Shown: in pieces, positions 33,836 to 41,958 of the stretch
Layout of the letters: each line of letters starts with the position of its first letter
Numbering within the stretch: the first letter of the stretch is position 1
Assembly: GCA_964491785.1 (NCBI GenBank)
Contig: CAZBGS010000003.1
Coordinates: 62,001 to 126,000 of the forward strand
DNA from: RZZS01 sp964491785
GTDB lineage: Bacteria > Pseudomonadota > Alphaproteobacteria > Micavibrionales > Micavibrionaceae
Length of the DNA stretch: 64,000 nucleotides
Direction of reading: 5' to 3'
Position numbers and translations under genes: made by a program
The notes under the pieces: generated by a model
The model's input: only the letters and a program-made list of their open reading frames with translations
Told to the model about the DNA's origin: nothing
The model's database searches: none

Positions 33836-33856
33836 TGACGTTATTCGAAAAATCGT

Positions 33857-34915
33857 TTACTCCAGATAACGTTTTGGATTAAGCGCCTCAGTCCCCCTTC
33901 GCACCTCGAAATGCAACTGCGGGCTATCCACGGAACCGCTAGATCCTACAGTGCCGATAGTCTCCCCGACATTAACCGTCTGGGCGCGCTCGACCATGAT
34001 TTTATCAAGATGGGCATAGGCGGTAACCCAGCGATCCTGATGCCTGATCAGCACCAGATTACCGTACCCCTGCAGCTCGCTGCCCGCATAAACAACCACT
34101 CCATTTTCAGCCGCGCGCACCGGCGCTCCTTTTGGCGCCCTGATATTGATACCGTCATTATGCAACCCGTCTTTCTTGGGCCCGTAGGCTGAAAGAACTG
34201 GCCCGTTTACAGGCCACTTGAACTTGCTGCCCGATCGCACAGGCGGAGCCTTGGTGATTGGAGTCCTTGGCGCAGCCGCAGATTTCCCGTCCTGCGCTGA
34301 TATTACAGGAGAAGATTGAACTGACGCCTCTGATGCATCTCCGCTTCTCACCTGACCCAAAAGAACTGCTTCGGGCCGCCTCCCAGGAACCGGTGCAGCA
34401 AGAGGCTCGGCAATAACAGATGTGTCTCTATTGACACTTGCCTGCACCTGATCCGATCCACCTGCCTGCGGCGCCTGCAATTGCTCCGCCCCCGCAGGAG
34501 AAGGAAGCCGGATTATTTGTCCCGTTTTGAGTGCATAAGGGGATCGCAGATTATTAAGACGCGCGACATCGTTTACACTGGCATTGAATAATCTGGACAC
34601 GCCATACAGCGTATCCCCTGACTTGACCGTATATTCTCTCGGAGGTGGCAGCTTTAGCCGCTGGCCAACGGCGAGAACGTATGGGGCATTCAAATTGTTC
34701 TCCTGGATAATGTCACGCATCGACAACCTGTATCGCTGCGATATCTTCCAAAGAGTTTCACCTGAACTTACCGTATGAATTCCGACACTGCCCGGCCCCG
34801 AAGTTGCTCCGTACAAGCTCACCGGCACAGAAGAAGGCTTTTCGTCACCGGTAATGCAGGATGGGAGCAACAGCAGCGAAACTGCCACCGCGGCGCAGTA
34901 TCGGGAAAGGTTCAT
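33857..34915 (-). CDS. NlpD-like lipoprotein: two LysM domains and M23 (LytM) domain
   Basis: A 352-residue lipoprotein: signal peptide with lipobox L-P-S-C (Cys19 or so), two LysM peptidoglycan-binding domains (about 46-90 and 94-137), a long variable linker, and a C-terminal M23 domain (about 250-350). The metal site is incomplete: the family's H-x-x-x-D reads H-N-D-G-I-N, so the protein is more likely a regulator of an amidase (NlpD/EnvC type) than an enzyme, as in other alphaproteobacterial copies. Its start overlaps the pcm stop as ATGA. Confidence 0.9.
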   Translation of the reverse strand: MNLSRYCAAVAVSLLLLPSCITGDEKPSSVPVSLYGATSGPGSVGIHTVSSGETLWKISQRYRLSMRDIIQENNLNAPYVLAVGQRLKLPPPREYTVKSGDTLYGVSRLFNASVNDVARLNNLRSPYALKTGQIIRLPSPAGAEQLQAPQAGGSDQVQASVNRDTSVIAEPLAAPVPGRRPEAVLLGQVRSGDASEASVQSSPVISAQDGKSAAAPRTPITKAPPVRSGSKFKWPVNGPVLSAYGPKKDGLHNDGINIRAPKGAPVRAAENGVVVYAGSELQGYGNLVLIRHQDRWVTAYAHLDKIMVERAQTVNVGETIGTVGSSGSVDSPQLHFEVRRGTEALNPKRYLE

Positions 34916-35595
34916 CCGGCCATCTCCAGAAGCTCGTCACGCACGTTTTCCCTGTAGCTTGCGACTTCAGGCAGCAAGGGCACGAACCGAACGGGCAGCA
35001 AATCTTTTCTTGCATATGTATCCCCGGACTCCCTGCGATACCTGCAAAGGCTCTGAGCGACATTGTCGCCGACCGGAATCACCAGCACGCCGCCGACTTT
35101 CAACTGATCCAGCAACGCCTGCGGCGGCTCTCCGAACGCGGCAGCCGTGACGATAATCTTGTCGAAAGGGGCCTGCTCCGGCCAGCCTTTGATACCATCG
35201 CCGCAAATCGCGGTGATATTATGAACCCGAAGCTGATTGAAATGCTTCAGCGACAAATCATGCAAAGGCCTGTGCCTTTCGATCGTGTAAACCCTCCGAC
35301 ACATTTTCGCAAGTATAGCCGCCTGATAGCCGCAGCCAGTGCCGACCTCCAGTATCTTGTCGCGATCAGAAATCTCAAGGGCCTGCGTCATTGTCGCCAC
35401 TACCAGAGGCTGACTGATAGTCTGCCCAAGCCCTATCGGCAGCGCGGTGTCCTCGTAAGCCTGATCGGCAAAAGCCGCCGGAACGAACAGCTCTCTTGGT
35501 ACACGCTCCATTGCCGCCAGGACATTGCAATCCGTGATCCCCATGTTCCGGAGATGCATGATCAGTCTGATTTTTCTTGTATTGTCTGCGTTCAT
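34912..35595 (-). CDS. pcm: Protein-L-isoaspartate O-methyltransferase
   Basis: A 227-residue SAM-dependent enzyme that repairs isoaspartyl residues. The start was taken at ATG 35595; a TTG at 35619 is possible. 'GLGQTISQPLVVATMTQALE' and the SAM-binding 'KILEVGTGCGYQAAILAKM' are canonical, and 'PFDKIIVTAAAFGEPPQAL' is the substrate-binding region. In most alphaproteobacteria surE precedes pcm, but here serS is directly upstream with a 135-base gap and no surE. Confidence 0.94.
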   Translation of the reverse strand: MNADNTRKIRLIMHLRNMGITDCNVLAAMERVPRELFVPAAFADQAYEDTALPIGLGQTISQPLVVATMTQALEISDRDKILEVGTGCGYQAAILAKMCRRVYTIERHRPLHDLSLKHFNQLRVHNITAICGDGIKGWPEQAPFDKIIVTAAAFGEPPQALLDQLKVGGVLVIPVGDNVAQSLCRYRRESGDTYARKDLLPVRFVPLLPEVASYRENVRDELLEMAG

Positions 35596-35684
35596 TTTTT
35601 TGAAGGGATTAAGGAACAATCACTAAAGAATAACTTCTTATTCTATCCCCCAACCCCTCAAGTTCTCAAGCCTTCATTCCTTAA

Positions 35685-35701
35685 CCCGCATTTCTCACAC
35701 T
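35685..35701. repeat. 17-base intergenic repeat, copy 1
   Basis: CCCGCATTTCTCACACT, preceded by TTAA, occurs in the serS-pcm gap and again at 45981-45997 directly after a stop codon. Too short to name; the sequence is reminiscent of insertion-sequence ends. Confidence 0.45.
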
Positions 35702-35730
35702 ATCCGCGGCTAATCTGCGAAAGACCTGGA

Positions 35731-37002
35731 CTATTTAATCTTGCTCGCCCCCCCGAGATACGGACGCAATACTTCGGGAACGAAAATGCCGCCATCAGCC
35801 GGGTCATAATAATTTTCCATCACGGCAACCAGCGCACGCCCCACCGCCACGCCCGAACCGTTGAGCGTGTGGACGAACTGCGTTTCCTTGTCGCCCTTGC
35901 CGCGGAAACGCGCCTTCATGCGCCGTGCCTGAAAGTCTCCGCAGTTAGAGCAACTGGAAATCTCGCGGTAGCGCTGCTGACCCGGAAGCCAGACTTCTAT
36001 GTCATAAGTCTTGCGCGAAGCGAACCCCGTATCCCCCGAACAAAGAACGACCGTTCTGAACGGCAATTCCAGTTTCTTCAATATTCCCTCGGCACATGAA
36101 GTCATTCGCTCATGCTCCTCGATACTTTGGTCAGGCTCAGTTATGCTGACAAGCTCGACCTTATAAAACTGGTGCTGACGGATCATCCCTCTTGTATCCT
36201 TGCCGGCAGACCCTGCCTCCGCCCGGAAACAAGGCGTGCAGGCCGTATAGCGCAGCGGCAGCGCAGCGGCATCCAGAATATCCTCGGCAACGATATTGGT
36301 AAGCGCCACCTCCGCCGTCGGTATCAGCCAATGCCCGGTATTCACCTGAAACTGGTCTTCCCTGAACTTCGGCAGCTGCGCCGTCCCGTACATGATTTCA
36401 TCCCGCACCATCAGCGGCGGCGATACTTCCGTATATCCGTTCTCGGTAGTGTGGGTATCGAGCATGAACTGGGCAAGCGCTCTCTCCATTCGCGCCAGCC
36501 CCGAATGCATCAGCGTAAACCTGGCGCCCGACAGCTTGGCCGCGGTAGCGAAATCAAGCATCCCCAGCGCCTCGCCGATCTCGACGTGATCCGGGCATTG
36601 ATCGTTGCTTCTTTTCGGTTCGCCGTGTTTCCTGACCTCTACATTAGCGCTCTCATCAGGCCCGTCCGGCACGTCATCGGCCAGCATATTGGGCAAGCTG
36701 GACAGCAGCGCCTCCAGCTTTTCGCTGACAGTAGCCGCCTGCTGCTCGGTCGCCGCCATGATCTCCTTGAATCTCGATACCTGATCCATCAGCTCCTGCG
36801 CGTCCCCGCCCTGGGACTTTACCTTGCCGATCTCTTTGGAAATCTCGTTCCGCCTGGATTGCGCCGCCTGCATCTCGGTGATGATTTGTCTGTGCTGCTC
36901 GTCCAGCTCCAGAATGACGGGGGTTTGCGGCTGCATTCCACGCCGTCCCCAGTTGCGGTCAAATAATTCGGGATTTTTCCTCACGGCTCGAATATCAAGC
37001 AT
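35731..37002 (-). CDS. serS: Seryl-tRNA synthetase
   Basis: A 423-residue class II synthetase. The N-terminal 110 residues form the long antiparallel coiled coil that binds tRNA-Ser. Motif 2 is 'FRAEAGSAGKDTRGMIRQHQ', followed by 'FYKVELVSI'; motif 3 is 'NGSGVAVGRALVAVMENY'. Length and C-terminal end are normal. Upstream, divergent, is the N-formylglutamate amidohydrolase gene. surE, the usual next gene, is absent. Confidence 0.96.
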   Translation of the reverse strand: MLDIRAVRKNPELFDRNWGRRGMQPQTPVILELDEQHRQIITEMQAAQSRRNEISKEIGKVKSQGGDAQELMDQVSRFKEIMAATEQQAATVSEKLEALLSSLPNMLADDVPDGPDESANVEVRKHGEPKRSNDQCPDHVEIGEALGMLDFATAAKLSGARFTLMHSGLARMERALAQFMLDTHTTENGYTEVSPPLMVRDEIMYGTAQLPKFREDQFQVNTGHWLIPTAEVALTNIVAEDILDAAALPLRYTACTPCFRAEAGSAGKDTRGMIRQHQFYKVELVSITEPDQSIEEHERMTSCAEGILKKLELPFRTVVLCSGDTGFASRKTYDIEVWLPGQQRYREISSCSNCGDFQARRMKARFRGKGDKETQFVHTLNGSGVAVGRALVAVMENYYDPADGGIFVPEVLRPYLGGASKIK

Positions 37003-37067
37003 TGGTTTACTGATCCTTTAGACTATGTATATAAGTTAAGCTTAGAACAATAATCAGGACTTCAGAG

Positions 37068-37946
37068 TTGTACAAGACAAGTCTTCCGGAGATTTATGAA
37101 ATATCCGCGGCGCAAGACGCTTTACCTCTGATATTCGATTCCCCGCACAGCGGCAGAGCCTATCCGCCTGATTTCGCTTTTTCATGCAGCCGCGAAGCTC
37201 TTGAAAAAGCCGAGGATCGCTATGTCGATCTGCTGTTCGGCAATGTACCCTGCCATGGCGGCACACTGCTAAGCGCACTTTTTCCGCGAACCTATATCGA
37301 TGTAAATCGCGCAATCGACGACATAGAGCCCGAATTGCTGGAAGAACCATGGCCCGGCAATGCGCGCCCCACCTCAAGGGCCGCTGCCGGCATTGGCTTG
37401 ATTCGCCGCATGCTGAACCCGGGCCAGCCGCTTTACAACCGCCCTCTTTCTGCCGAAGAAATCCGCGCCCGCATCGACGGATACTACATCCCTTACCACC
37501 ACGCCCTTGAACGGCTGATCGGCGAAGCTCACCGCTCTTTCGGCAGGGTATGGCACATGAATTGCCACTCCATGCCTTCGTACGTGAAGATCGGCAGCCT
37601 TTACTACAGCCAGAAACGAAAACTCGCCGACTTTGTAATCGGCGACCGCGAAGGCACTTCCTGCGAGAGTGAATTCGTCATGGCCATAAAAAACCATCTT
37701 GAGAAATATGGTTTCAAGGTTGCCCTGAACGAACCTTTCAGCGGAGTGGAACTGGTAAGGAAATACTCCGACCCCTCAACCGGGAAGAACAGCCTCCAGC
37801 TCGAAATCAACCGCGCCCTTTACCTCGATGAGAACACCAACGAACCTTCTTCCGACTACGGTGACTTTAGCAAGATAATTGACGAACTTGTGAAATTCTG
37901 CGCCGATTACGTCTCATCCAAATTCCTGCAGATGGCCGCGGACTAG
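37068..37946 (+). CDS. N-formylglutamate amidohydrolase family protein
   Basis: A 292-residue protein of the family that hydrolyses N-formylglutamate (last step of one histidine-degradation route) or related N-acyl amino acids. 'PLIFDSPHSGRAYPPDF' and 'RTYIDVNRAIDDIEPELL', then 'HMNCHSMPS' with the metal-ligand His, are diagnostic. It starts at TTG with AGGA seven bases upstream; there is no usable ATG. No histidine-degradation genes are nearby, so the substrate is open. Confidence 0.88.
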   Translation: MYKTSLPEIYEISAAQDALPLIFDSPHSGRAYPPDFAFSCSREALEKAEDRYVDLLFGNVPCHGGTLLSALFPRTYIDVNRAIDDIEPELLEEPWPGNARPTSRAAAGIGLIRRMLNPGQPLYNRPLSAEEIRARIDGYYIPYHHALERLIGEAHRSFGRVWHMNCHSMPSYVKIGSLYYSQKRKLADFVIGDREGTSCESEFVMAIKNHLEKYGFKVALNEPFSGVELVRKYSDPSTGKNSLQLEINRALYLDENTNEPSSDYGDFSKIIDELVKFCADYVSSKFLQMAAD

Positions 37947-37972
37947 AGCATAGGCAGACAATGTCGGCTCAA

Positions 37973-37996
37973 GGCGGGCACGACGTGATCCAGCCT
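37973..37996. repeat. Palindromic intergenic repeat, copy C (half)
   Basis: GGCGGGCACGACGTGATCC and the following AGCCT match the right half of copy D (49986-50009) in 21 of 24 positions. The left half of the palindrome is not preserved here. Lies between convergent genes. Confidence 0.55.
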
Positions 37997-38017
37997 CACC
38001 TTTTAATGTCATAGACG

Positions 38018-38638
38018 TCAAAAAACATCGCTCCATGTCCGCTTTAACGCCTGATCGAACTCCTCCATCCCGACCCGCCTTCCCAGCAGTTCCGAGACCG
38101 ATGTAACGCCATGTTCCCTGATACCGCAGGGAACAATCCCGCTAAAATGCGAAAGGTCTGGATCAACATTTACCGCAATGCCGTGATAGGTAATCCAGCG
38201 CCTCACCCGAACTCCTATCGCCGCAATTTTCTTGATGCCTCCATCAGCATCCACCCAGATCCCGACTTTATCCTGCTGGCGGCCTCCGTTAATTCCGAAT
38301 TCCGATAGCGAACGGATAATCCATTCCTCCAGCGAACTTACATATTTCCTGATATCCGGAACGTTCCCTTCCTGGCGCAGATTTTTCATCACATAGGCAA
38401 CCCTTTGCCCTGGGCCATGATAAGTGTAACGGCCTCCCCGTCCTGTCTTGTAAACAGGGAAGCGCGCGCTGAGAAGCTCATCATCCCCGGAGCTTGTTCC
38501 TGCAGTATAAAGCGGTGGATGCTCTACCAGCCAGACGAGTTCCTCCTCGCTGCCCGCCGCGATATCTGCGACCCGTTGCTCCATGAAGCTTACCGCGCTC
38601 TGATAATCAACCGGCCCTGTTTCTGTAATCCACTGCAT
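38018..38638 (-). CDS. lipB: Lipoyl(octanoyl) transferase
   Basis: A 206-residue enzyme that moves octanoate from acyl carrier protein to lipoyl domains. The start MQWITETGPVDYQSAV at 38638 matches the family; a TTG at 38668 is possible. 'EHPPLYTAGTS', 'GRGGRYTYHGPGQRVAYVM', the catalytic Lys in 'KKIAAIGVRVRRWITYHG' and the Cys in 'GIVPCGIREHGVTS' are all present. Divergent from the prepilin gene. Confidence 0.95.
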   Translation of the reverse strand: MQWITETGPVDYQSAVSFMEQRVADIAAGSEEELVWLVEHPPLYTAGTSSGDDELLSARFPVYKTGRGGRYTYHGPGQRVAYVMKNLRQEGNVPDIRKYVSSLEEWIIRSLSEFGINGGRQQDKVGIWVDADGGIKKIAAIGVRVRRWITYHGIAVNVDPDLSHFSGIVPCGIREHGVTSVSELLGRRVGMEEFDQALKRTWSDVF

Positions 38639-38709
38639 CGCGGCAAATGTTCGTGTAAACTGAATCAAAAATCAATGCGTATCCAGGTTCTGCTGAATAT
38701 AATGAGCCG

Positions 38710-39258
38710 ATGAAAATAAAAAAATATTATCTGCAAAATCAAAAAGGCTTTTCGCTGCTCGAACTGCTGTTGGTCATAGGAGTGGGAGCAATGCTCCTCC
38801 TTTCTGGCATAGCTATCTACAGGATGGTCACTCGCGACAAGACTGTAAACGATATTACCGAAGTAGTACTGGCCACCAAAACCGCCATCCACAGGCTATA
38901 CCGTACCGAAAGCACATATGGTGTCGGTAATCTGCTCCCCGCAATGGTAGCGGCTAAAATATTTCCCAATAACGTACACGTCGATCCCGCCGGGCCGACA
39001 GCTTACCACCCTTCTGGTGGCATTATTGACGTCAATGCAACAGGAGGGAATTTCTCCATCCTGATTAGCGGACTTGAACCAAGCGCCTGCATAAAACTGG
39101 GGCAGGCTTTAAATCCGGATACCGAAAGCGACATGGTATCTTTGGAAGTGGATTCCGGCGCGGTAACAGTATTCGACCTGAGCAATCCGGCAACGCCTGC
39201 TGCCCTGACCGGCGCATGCAGCGCTGCGCTCAACGATCTGACTTTTATCTTTATCTAG
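38710..39258 (+). CDS. Type IV prepilin-like protein (PilS type), orphan
   Basis: A 182-residue protein with a type IV prepilin leader: 'MKIKKYYLQNQKG', then F-S-L-L-E-L with the prepilin-peptidase cleavage after Gly13 and the invariant Glu at +5, followed by a 20-residue hydrophobic helix. The rest resembles the PilS group of pilins of conjugative and plasmid type IV pili: about 165 residues with two C-terminal Cys (in 'PSACIKL' and 'TGACSA') that may form the D-loop disulfide. No peptidase, ATPase or other pilus gene is nearby. tRNA-Leu lies 62 bases downstream. Confidence 0.75.
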   Translation: MKIKKYYLQNQKGFSLLELLLVIGVGAMLLLSGIAIYRMVTRDKTVNDITEVVLATKTAIHRLYRTESTYGVGNLLPAMVAAKIFPNNVHVDPAGPTAYHPSGGIIDVNATGGNFSILISGLEPSACIKLGQALNPDTESDMVSLEVDSGAVTVFDLSNPATPAALTGACSAALNDLTFIFI

Positions 39259-39320
39259 TTTTCTCGCCATAGCTATTGCAAAAAACTTTCTTATCTAGTA
39301 ATTAGCAGTCTTGCAGTTAC

Positions 39321-39407
39321 GCGGCCGTGGCGGAACTGGTAGACGCGCAGCGTTGAGGTCGCTGTGGACGAAAGTCCGTGGAAGTTCGAGTCTTCTCGGC
39401 CGCACCA
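39321..39407 (+). tRNA. tRNA-Leu (anticodon GAG)
   Basis: An 87-base type II tRNA. Acceptor stem GCGGCCG (39321-39327) pairs with CGGCCGC (39397-39403); discriminator A, then encoded CCA (39405-39407). The anticodon stem CAGCG/CGCTG holds loop TTGAGGT with anticodon GAG at 39355-39357, which reads CUU and CUC. A long variable arm and the GTTCGAGTC T loop complete the leucine-type fold. Confidence 0.95.
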
Positions 39408-39484
39408 ATCCAGAAACCAGAAACCTTAAACCGGAAATCTTATCCCGTTTGAGGTTTCTGATTTCTGATATCAGGTTTCTGGAT
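39408..39484. repeat. Nested inverted repeats between tRNA-Leu and the malic enzyme gene
   Basis: ATCCAGAAACC (39408-39418) pairs with GGTTTCTGGAT (39474-39484), and inside it CAGAAACC (39418-39425) pairs with GGTTTCTG (39453-39460). The block starts right after the tRNA CCA and ends 9 bases before the malic enzyme start. It could terminate the tRNA transcript or shape the leader of the next gene; it could also be a relic of a small repeat element. Confidence 0.6.
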
Positions 39485-39493
39485 ATGCTGAAT

Positions 39494-41779
39494 ATGAAAG
39501 ACTCTCTAAGACAGGCAGCACTGGAATATCACCGCTCCCCGGCGGCGGGAAAGATCTCCATCAAGGCGACCAAACCGCTTGACACCCAGCGCGATCTGGC
39601 CCTTGCCTATTCGCCGGGCGTCGCCGCCGCCTGTGAAGAAATCCTGAACGATCCTCTCACGGCATATGATTACACCTCACGCGGCAACATGGTCGCCGTG
39701 ATCACCAACGGCACTGCGGTTCTGGGTCTCGGCAATATCGGCCCTCTGGCGGCCAAGCCGGTCATGGAAGGCAAGTCGGTTCTTTTCAAGAAATTTGCCA
39801 ACATCGATTCCATAGACATCGAAATCAAGGAAACCGATATCGACAGGTTCGTGGACATCGTTGCCTCTCTCGAACCTTCATTCGGCGGAATTAATCTGGA
39901 AGATATCAAGGCACCTGAATGCTTCGAGATCGAGCGCCGCCTGCGTGAACGAATGAATGTCCCGGTTTTCCACGACGACCAGCACGGCACCGCGATAATA
40001 GTCTGCGCCGCCTTTCTCAACTGGCTGCACTACGCACGCCGTGACGCGGCAGACATCAAAATGGTTTGCCTTGGTGCCGGAGCCGCCGCCATCGCCTGCC
40101 TCAACCTGCTTGTAAGATGCGGCCTGAAAAAAGAAAACATTATCGTCTGCGACCGTCAGGGCATCGTTTATCAGGGGCGCAAAGAGGACATGGACGCCGA
40201 AAAAGCCCGCTATGCCGTAAAAACGAAACTGCGGACGCTTGAAGAAGCCTTTGATGGCGCCGACGCCTTTCTGGGCCTCTCCGCCCCCAATACGGTAAGC
40301 AGGGAAATGGTCGCGAAAATGACTTCCGCCCCCCTTATCATGGCGCTGGCAAACCCCACGCCCGAAATAATGCCTGAGGACGCCAGAGAAGTTAAACCTG
40401 ACGCCGTTATTTGCACTGGCCGCTCCGATTATCCCAATCAGGTAAATAACGTTCTTTGCTTTCCTTTTATCTTCCGTGGCGCTCTCGACGTCTGGGCAAG
40501 CACCATCAACGAGGAGATGAAACTCGCCTGCGTCAACGCCATCGCCGGTCTGGCGCGAAGAGAAGCCGCCGCTGAAGTGGCAAGCGCTTATATCGATGAG
40601 GATCTGCATTTCGGCAAGGATTACCTGATCCCCAAGCCTCTCGATCCGCGTCTGATCATCGAACTCCCTCCGGCTATCGCCAGAGCGGCCATGGAAACCG
40701 GCGTCGCCAGAAAACCTGTCGTTGATATGGAAGCATACCGCCAGACGCTGCAGAATTACTTCTACCGCACCCAGCTCGTCATGCGCCCCGTCTTCACCCG
40801 CGCCCGGCAGGAACCAAAAAAGGTAGTCTATTGCGAGGCCGAGGAAGAAAGGGTACTTCGCGCGATCCAGATCGTCCTCGACGAAAACCTGGCAAAGCCT
40901 GTCCTCATCGGGCGCCGCCGCGTACTCCAGAACCGGATAGACAAACTGGGCCTTCGCATCGATCTTGATCGTGACACGGAGCTTGTCGATCCCGAGGACG
41001 ACCCGCGCTATTACGACTACTGGACGACATACCACCAGATCATGGAACGCCGTGGCGTCACTCCCGCCGTCGCCAAAAACATCCTCCATACGAATACTAC
41101 CGTTATCGGCGCGCTGATGGTTCACAAGAACGAGGCCGATGCAGTAATCTGCGGCGCCGTAGGTCTATACAAGAACCACCTGAAAGACATCCTTGATATT
41201 ATCGGCCTGAAGAAAGGAGTCGAGACCGCAGCCGCCATGAACGCCGTGGTGCTGCCCAGAGGCACTTACTTCTTCTGCGACACCCAGGTAAATATCAAGC
41301 CCGACGCCAAAAGAATAACGGAAATGACCCTGCTTGCCGCCGAGGAAGTTCGCCGTTTTGGCATCGTTCCGAAAGTCGCTTTGCTCTCACATTCCAATTT
41401 CGGAACCCAGGACGGCGAAAGCGCCTGCAAAATGCGTCAGGCCTGCGCGATGATCCGCGATCAGGCGCCCGAACTGGAAGTCGACGGGGAAATGCAGGCC
41501 GATACCGCCCTTTCTGAAAAGATACGCGGCAACATCATGCCGGGCTCGCGCCTCACCGGCTCGGCGAACCTGCTGATTATGCCCGACGTGGAATCGGCGA
41601 ATATCGCCTATAACATGGCGAAAGTCCTTGGTGAGGGAATCAGCATCGGCCCCCTCCTCCTTGGTGCTTCCCGTCCGGCGCATATCCTGACCCATGCCGT
41701 CACGCCGCGCGGGATAATCAACATCACCGCCCTTTCAACCGCAGCCGCGCAGGTCTACGAGGCCGAAGAAAAACCCTGA
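39494..41779 (+). CDS. maeB: NADP-dependent malic enzyme with phosphotransacetylase-like domain
   Basis: A 761-residue MaeB-type protein. Residues 1-430 are the malic enzyme domain, which decarboxylates malate to pyruvate: 'RDLALAYSPGVAAACEEI', 'VFHDDQHGTAIIVCAAFL', the nucleotide site 'VCLGAGAAAIACLNLL' and 'ALANPTPEIMPEDA'. Residues 440-760 are homologous to phosphate acetyltransferase; in this family that part is thought to regulate activity through acetyl-CoA. The start at 39494 fits homologues; ATG 39485 adds three residues. The frame runs through the tRNA upstream, which is not coding. Confidence 0.94.
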   Translation: MKDSLRQAALEYHRSPAAGKISIKATKPLDTQRDLALAYSPGVAAACEEILNDPLTAYDYTSRGNMVAVITNGTAVLGLGNIGPLAAKPVMEGKSVLFKKFANIDSIDIEIKETDIDRFVDIVASLEPSFGGINLEDIKAPECFEIERRLRERMNVPVFHDDQHGTAIIVCAAFLNWLHYARRDAADIKMVCLGAGAAAIACLNLLVRCGLKKENIIVCDRQGIVYQGRKEDMDAEKARYAVKTKLRTLEEAFDGADAFLGLSAPNTVSREMVAKMTSAPLIMALANPTPEIMPEDAREVKPDAVICTGRSDYPNQVNNVLCFPFIFRGALDVWASTINEEMKLACVNAIAGLARREAAAEVASAYIDEDLHFGKDYLIPKPLDPRLIIELPPAIARAAMETGVARKPVVDMEAYRQTLQNYFYRTQLVMRPVFTRARQEPKKVVYCEAEEERVLRAIQIVLDENLAKPVLIGRRRVLQNRIDKLGLRIDLDRDTELVDPEDDPRYYDYWTTYHQIMERRGVTPAVAKNILHTNTTVIGALMVHKNEADAVICGAVGLYKNHLKDILDIIGLKKGVETAAAMNAVVLPRGTYFFCDTQVNIKPDAKRITEMTLLAAEEVRRFGIVPKVALLSHSNFGTQDGESACKMRQACAMIRDQAPELEVDGEMQADTALSEKIRGNIMPGSRLTGSANLLIMPDVESANIAYNMAKVLGEGISIGPLLLGASRPAHILTHAVTPRGIINITALSTAAAQVYEAEEKP

Positions 41780-41958
41780 TTGCATAGCCTGACAACATCC
41801 TCTTAACCTTTACCTCAAAAAAAGCTATCATTGACGTCGCTATCGTTTGACAACGTCCCTTGCAACAGTTACCACGCAGGTATATGAAGCCAGGGCGAGC
41901 CAGGAATCAAAGCTTCCCGATATCATGAAATCGACAACATCCAGCTCCCGGAGGTCAT

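Noticed and set aside
34861..36099. 412-codon open frame opposite pcm and serS
   Set aside because: Spans two recognised genes and their gap on the other strand.
36112..36966. 284-codon open frame on the plus strand opposite serS
   Set aside because: Lies entirely within serS on the other strand; composition is that of a shadow frame, with no ribosome site and no family.
39311..39493. Upstream extension of the malic enzyme through the tRNA
   Set aside because: Reads through tRNA-Leu; homologues start at MKDSLRQAALEY.
39878..41125. 415-codon open frame opposite the malic enzyme gene
   Set aside because: Antisense shadow of a fully recognised gene; long only because GC-rich codons leave few stops.
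41780..41958. Magnesium riboswitch before mgtE
   Set aside because: No M-box-like helices can be recognised in the 179-base leader.
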